64,000 bases of DNA from assembly GCA_030248065.1 (NCBI GenBank), contig JASAMV010006149.1:1-64000 (forward strand). Reading direction: 5' to 3'. The notes under the pieces are model-generated. The model was given only the letters and a program-made list of their open reading frames with translations, was not told the origin of the DNA and did not search any database. Position numbers and translations under genes: made by a program. The stretch comes from Rhynchonema sp. JSB1_4 (Eukaryota > Nematoda > Chromadorea > Monhysterida > Xyalidae). Positions 58,265 to 64,000 of this stretch are shown here, piece by piece; the stretch's first letter is position 1, and each line of letters starts with the position of its first letter.

Positions 58265-58595
58265 TATAGTCCGTCCACCAGCTCATGGCACTTTGTGTTG
58301 CTGCTGGCTGGTTTGTTCCCTTCCTCCACATTCTAATGAAAGAGAAATTGAGTTTCCGAAAAAAATTATTTTTGCTCCTAAATTGCTGTTTTTATGAAAT
58401 CGACGTGTTTTATAGATTTTAATTTAATTTAATTTTAAATTTGATCGAATTCAATCGTTTTCGTCACGTATTATTATTTTTTCAGTTTTTTTGCAAAATC
58501 GCTCACACGCAATTTCTCTTTCATTAGAACGTGGAGGAAGGGAACAAACCAGCCAGCAGCAACACAAAGTGCCATGAGCTGGTGGACGGACTATA
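58265..58595. mobile_element. Foldback MITE, family A, copy 3
   Basis: Ends TATAGTCCGTCCACCAGC and GCTGGTGGACGGACTATA. Nearly identical to 47775-48104, so these two are the youngest pair in the window. Confidence 0.92.
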
Positions 58596-60522
58596 CCTAC
58601 ATATGTGTATATGCCAGGATTTCCTGTCTGGACGAATAATTTCGTGAAAAGTTCAAAACCGACACAAAAAAGCTGACTGACACGTGCAGTGCAGAGACCA
58701 AAGTACATAGAGAAAACGTGTACGCGCTCTGAATTGCAACTGCAATAAACGCCGAACTTGATTGTTTTTTTTTAAAGTGCTGAAAACGACCAATGAGACC
58801 TGAGCGCGCAGAAAAGCACTGCAAGTCTTGGGTTAGGAACCGCTCTAGCATCAGGACCCGACAATTTCCGAGAACTGTGACTGTTTTTTTACAACGTGCG
58901 GGCAATAAAACGCAATAAAATGGATGAGACGACCAACTTGCTGGCAAGCCACCACAAAGGTGCACAACGACTATCAATTGTCAGGTATCCAACTGCAACA
59001 GGCAGATGCCGCACCTTGAGACACACAGGTGGAACCCAATATTTTGGCACAATGCCAGCAGAATCGGTCACCTACCCTCTCTGTCCGTCCGTCTGCTTGT
59101 GGCAGCATCGCTTAGTAATTTCTTGCGGCTTTCCCGGTTCCGATCAGTCCTGCGTTCATTATCGATTTCGGGCGCCGAATCCAGCAAAGCCAACGCCGAT
59201 GCCAGTGACGTGAATGTTGGTCGGATACGTCTGGTGCTCATTCTATACTCATTTGTTTTTTGGAAAATTTTTGGAATCTTCTCTGAATGTTCCAGATCAG
59301 CTGCAACACTCAGTTCAGTTCAGTCAGGCAACACACACACCGCACGGGTGGCTGGTAACCAGCCAGTCATATTTCATTAAATGTTTTGGTGATGCTTTTT
59401 CTCGCGATTGGGATGGGACGCCATTATCGTGCGTGTTGGGTCAAGACTTTCAAGTCACGATTTATGGCATAGACCATTCCCTAATTCTTCGGTACCGCGT
59501 GAGTTCGGCACGATTTTAAGCACCCGATTGAAATATGAAAGTCAGAATAATGCGAAACTGGAGTTTCCAATATTTGAAACTCTGCAGACGCAGTTCAGGA
59601 ACACCGGAAACCGGACTGTTCTTGAGTGGTTGCACTAATTTAATTCTGACCACCCGGCCAGTGTCGCGTCACTCTGGGAACAGATGTGAAAATTGACAGT
59701 CGGGTCGGTCCGGTCCAACACAGCGCTCTGCTGACATAAAGCAGCACGCAGTGAAACATCAACCAACCGGCAGTGTGCGCACTCACTGGCTGCGTATCTG
59801 CACGAAGATTGCCCGATTTCGAAAGTTGGTTACAACAAAAAATATTGATAATCGGTACCGCAAGACCGGACCGAACTGAACCGATGATAAAAGTTTCTTG
59901 ATGCCGCATTCCGCTTTGTGTTTTTGCACGCGTTGAAAAGGTGACGGAAAGTCACAAACTGGCTAAACTCGCGTTGTTGCTCCATTGCCTGGCAGTTGTG
60001 AGGTGGGCTTAGCTCCTTGCAAACATCTGGAGCACAGGAAACGTGCGCAACCCAGCCAAAGAGCCCTCGATTTCTTGGAGCAAGCCGACACGAAAATTTC
60101 TCGACTTGACAAAATATGGAACAAACCTGTTGTTTACATTATACTGTGTGTAACCTCTCACTCGTTGTGCGCCTGAGTTTTCAATACTAATAGCCGTTTT
60201 GAGTATTGGTCGGGTGTGAAAAGGGTATATGATCCAATCTTGCAAGCAAATAGCCCAAATTCCCAGGTCACAAGTTCACATAAAAGAGCTAACCAGAAAC
60301 GTGAGCTGTCGTGTCTGCCGTGCGTCAACAACGTTCAATTTGGAACTTGAAAACAGCTCAATGACCAAAATGATGTCAGTGGTTCATCAATGTTCACGTA
60401 GCCAAGGTTCAGTGCTTTCCCATGCCAGGTAAGATATATACTGTACATAATGGAGGAGATACACATACTGTATACCGTGCATACTTGAAGCCAGACACGC
60501 CATAGCTCATCTTTCAGAAAAA

Positions 60523-61173
60523 ATGAACAAACTTTGCTCTTTTTATGTTCGTGCCGGTCGGGAGGCAGAAAGACCGCACAGGGTTCCTTGTAACTTGATC
60601 GTCCCAACAAATAATCCAACCCTGCCTGGATGCAGCGTGCGAATCTTTTATCTGGAGTTCAAAAAACACCGCAGCTTAAACAGAGAATGGGGCAGCGTTT
60701 GCAGTCGCATAATGATGTTTCCTTGTTTTTCGTCCCCATGCACAGAATTGCAGGCTCTTCGAAGAAAGCATCATCAGAATGCGTTTGATAAAGTGGCTTC
60801 CATTAAGCGTAAAACACAGCTGACCCATAAACAGTCAAGATGTAACATTCAAGTAAACGACGTAACGCGCACAACCCAAAGAGAAAAGAAGTGTGATACA
60901 AATATTAAACTGATGAAGGATGATGATTCATCGAAGAAAGTGAAAATTTTTCGAATTTCCATTTTATGGACCACTGATTCAAGGCAGGCACGTGCGACAA
61001 TGCATAAAACAAATAACGTTAATATGACCAACCTTCCTCAAAGTTCATTGTTTGAAAAAGTACGACAATTTCGCTATTTGTCGATTAGGATATTTGAAAT
61101 CTCCGCTTTACTTATTCATATTCTCCAGCAACTTCAAATTCGGAAACAAGCAATACTAAAGTTCATACCATGA
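60523..61173 (+). CDS. Hypothetical 216-residue ORF
   Basis: A single uninterrupted frame from an ATG at 60523. It is basic, with repeated Lys and Arg, and ends LQIRKQAILKFIP. No domain, signal peptide or repeat is recognised. It is long for chance in this base composition, but it has no splice context and a strongly mixed residue content. It could be an unspliced gene, a retrocopy fragment or a chance ORF. Confidence 0.25.
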   Translation: MNKLCSFYVRAGREAERPHRVPCNLIVPTNNPTLPGCSVRIFYLEFKKHRSLNREWGSVCSRIMMFPCFSSPCTELQALRRKHHQNAFDKVASIKRKTQLTHKQSRCNIQVNDVTRTTQREKKCDTNIKLMKDDDSSKKVKIFRISILWTTDSRQARATMHKTNNVNMTNLPQSSLFEKVRQFRYLSIRIFEISALLIHILQQLQIRKQAILKFIP

Positions 61174-61718
61174 GACCAATAGCACTTACCTCACGGAATC
61201 GGTGTCGGCAGCACCCGTCGATTACGGTATCATACGACGAATTTCAGGTGGACAGCCGTCACTCGCAAATTATCAGAATGGATTCAAGTGGATATAGGGG
61301 TCGAAAGCAACGTTTTTATGACGTGTTTCATTCAACTGATAATATCTAACCGCCAATTACGGTGCATACTGTGTCTCCAGATTTATCGTCGGTTGTAACA
61401 TGCACCACAATTTATACCATGCAGTACCTGAAACATGGACAAGTGGGTAGTGCACCATGCATCGTTAGGGTGAGATAAAGTCGTTCTAAAATGCCGGACA
61501 CCGCCTGACGGATGAACGAGAGTAGCAAAATAAAATCTATCGCCAAATAAAAATGCTGCTCACAGAGTGACTGCGTGCGGGCAATATCGCGACTTGCGTG
61601 TCTTGGAACAATCAGTTATGCACTCAAATTGTAGCCATATCTGTTTCTCAGTCGTCGTGAGCCAGGGCCACGTCCCGTCGTGGTAAAACAACCAGGTTCT
61701 CTCTCAGCTCAAACTCAC

Positions 61719-63279
61719 TAATCTTGAACAGGGTACGGTATTCATCACGATGGATTGAACATCACGCAAACTGCTAATCATTTCGTCTTGTTCGTATCCA
61801 GTCACGAAACGCAAGAGAAGGGCAGTACCTAAGGCCCAATTTATTCTATCGGGTTCAGGTGGTCAAGAAGTCGAGTCTACCAAGAATTTTCTGGATTAAA
61901 CGAACAAGAATTTACAGAAAAGTATACTCTGACAATACTTTTGGGAGAAACTTTTCAAACGTGTTGCCTGATCCGCAAAGCACACGCAACTGGCGCAGCC
62001 AGCTGAGTTTCGTTGCATTTCGCAAATCACGACGTTGGACTTGTCTGTTGAGCGGTTGGCAGTCACGTGACCGCTGCAGCTAATAGACGCATAATGAGCT
62101 TTACGGATCAGGCAACGCTTTGAAAAGTTTCTTCCAAAAGTATTGTCGGAGTATACATGGTGTCCGTTCAAGATAAAAAGAGCTGTTATGGCATCGACCA
62201 TCGAAAATGGGACCAGGCATGTCCGAATGTGGGGTGGTATTCACAAAAGCTATTTGCACCCTGAGGCACAGTGCACCATCTTTATTGTGACCCTTTTTAG
62301 GGAAACCCTCTTTGCAATGAACATCATTCTTCAGCAAGCAAAATTGACCGGTATCGATCACGTCACTATAAAAGAAATAGACTGTACGACAATAGCCTTG
62401 AAGTTTGTGATTGACACCTTACGTGCGGCGTGAACGTTCGTCTAAGCGTTAGAGCTCATCAAGACATGCGGATTGATTAAAAAACGAAGACGATGCATGT
62501 TCAATGCACTGCATTTAGACTCAACTGGAGTGCGTTGTTTTACCGCACATGTGGAAGACATGAAAACAGTATAATACATAAAGTTGTTCGGTGCAGATTT
62601 CGAGACAATTAACTTCTAACTTTCCAAATTTTATATTCCCACAGACTTTGCCTTACCTGACGGCTGAGGCAGCCTTTGAAGCAAAATAGGCCAGTTCCGC
62701 TTCCGCCAACAATTATAAACCGATGTGCTGTAGTATTTTACAAGTTCATTGGAGTAAAAAAGCACACAAATTGTGCACACAAAACCGAAAATGACAAGGT
62801 ATATGCATGTATACGCGATGGCTTGCGATGTGGCACAAAGCCAGCCTGTAGGTATTTCATTTTGAGTTCTCGTGTTTGGGTACCCTGCATCATAGCCTTG
62901 TATGTCGCTTATGCCAAGATGTATACAATGTGACCCACCATCGGTTCCTGGGTTGTCTTGTGCCGAAGCGATACAAAATGGCAATCCCTCAAATGTTACA
63001 GTATACATGGGAAGAAATGAGGAACTACTCATTCTAGTACTCTACAAATGACCAAGTTGTGTGGTTGACCTTTGGTGAATGACTATCCATCACTTACAGA
63101 ACCCAATGCACAAAGAATTCAACAGTGTGCTCTTCAAGAACTTTTTGTTTGTACTTCAGCTGGGTAAACAGCGATACTCGTAAAACAAAGTGTCCTAAAT
63201 TCTTCGAAAATCTTGAGAGTGTGGTTCTCTGCTTCAACAGCCGTTTAAATTTACGACATTTGGACAATATACAGTAGAA
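61719..63279 (-). CDS. Partial gene with one membrane helix, family unknown
   Basis: Three minus-strand exons fit in phase: 63279-63098 (donor GTAAGT), 63039-62657 (donor GTAAGG) and 61828-61719 (donor GTGAGT). They give about 225 residues, open at both ends. The second exon has a Cys-containing segment (LPFCIASAQDNPGTDGGSHC), then a membrane helix (IAYTCIYLVIFGFVCTICVL) and a basic stretch (NCWRKRNWPILLQRLPQP). The third reads FVTGYEQDEMISSLRDVQ. I do not recognise the family. The second intron holds a foldback element and another Cys-rich open frame (62361-62180) that may be an alternative exon. Confidence 0.35.
61922..62156. mobile_element. Foldback element with about 60-bp arms
   Basis: The left arm GTATACTCTGACAATACTTT and its mirror AAAGTATTGTCGGAGTATAC enclose about 115 bp. 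The arms continue through GAAACTTTTCAAA and GTTGCCTGATCCG. It lies in an intron of the partial minus-strand gene. Confidence 0.85.
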
Positions 63280-64000
63280 CTGTGGGAAAGCTGGACAAAA
63301 ACACAAGCAGGCAAGCAGTTGTTGAACATGCGTTCATTTTGCGACGAACACGAGATGAAAAAGCAAACAGAGAGCGCTGTTGATTGATTGTTCGATTGCA
63401 CCACTGTGAGTATGAACTTGTGGTCATGCCCTTTGGTTGGGTACAACCTTTGGACGCAATTCATGATTGTTTTGATACGCTTCTCCTTACGAAGTATACA
63501 TGCTAACCTGGGCACTATTCTCTCGATACTCAGGAACTAACATACTCAATGTGAAACGACGATTATGATGGATGACCATACAGCTGGTCGAGGTTTCCAG
63601 CAGGCTTTGTTCTGTTGCTTGGCTGTTTTGCCATGAATGGCAAGTTCACAAGTAATTGATAGGTTTAGGTTGATTGATAAATGCTGAAATTAGCGTGTCG
63701 TTATTAGTTGTGTTATGTTCAGGCTTTGATCGAAGTACATCCCTAGTATAACTTCAGGTTTATGCAAGGTTAAAAAACATTATCAGGCTGCAAGAAGAAA
63801 CACGCGCATTGTACATAAGAACGAGATTTATTTTAGCTCAATCAAATTATACCACTTTAGCAGCCCAAACATGTTATTTATTGAATATGACAACGCCTCC
63901 ACTTTGAACGCAAGCACTGACGACTCCGGTTGGACTCAATTTTGAGATAGAGTTGGAGCACCAATTTCGAGCAGCTTATATGTTTTGGATTCACTACCCA

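Overview
The window is animal nuclear DNA. Its genes are multi-exon with GT-AG introns, and the products are metazoan: DCAF6, a two-pore-domain potassium channel, a tyrosinase, a globin and an ionotropic glutamate receptor-like protein. Three places carry TTAGGC-type hexamers, the telomere unit of most nematodes. Together with a TWK-like channel, a PAN-domain protein and a membrane-anchored tyrosinase, this makes a nematode (possibly an early-branching one) the most likely source. That is an inference; no rRNA or tRNA marker is present.

Layout. 7-1452 (+) holds the 3' exons of a synergin-gamma-like gene. 2879-13183 (+) is a DCAF6/NRIP WD40 gene spread over 14 exons. 13184-22238 is gene-poor and holds transposon relics. 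22239-23958 (+) is a four-exon globin-like gene. 25826-34419 (+) is a 13-exon tyrosinase with an N-terminal membrane anchor and a long threonine-rich linker. 34837-36878 (+) is a short glutamate receptor-like gene. It converges on an unrecognised five-exon minus-strand gene (39214-37226). Further minus-strand genes follow: a PAN-type protein (45035-40734) and a K2P channel (50189-45541). 50190-64000 is poor in recognisable genes; I see only a partial minus-strand gene (63279-61719), one exon-like ORF near 57.3 kb and one unexplained 216-residue ORF.

The most striking property is the load of palindromic (foldback) mobile elements, mostly in introns and gene-poor stretches. I count about twenty, in at least five families. 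Several have target-site duplications I could read directly: CCTATCAG (8 bp), GTACACGA (8 bp), ATCGGA (6 bp) and TTAA (two elements). One TTAA element is inserted inside a 60-bp minisatellite, and one 8-bp-TSD foldback carries telomere-like TTAGGC repeats in its loop.

The genes look like independent housekeeping, neuronal and cuticle-type genes; I see no operon or gene cluster acting in one pathway. All exon boundaries were read by hand from splice signals and reading-frame continuity, so individual junctions may be off.
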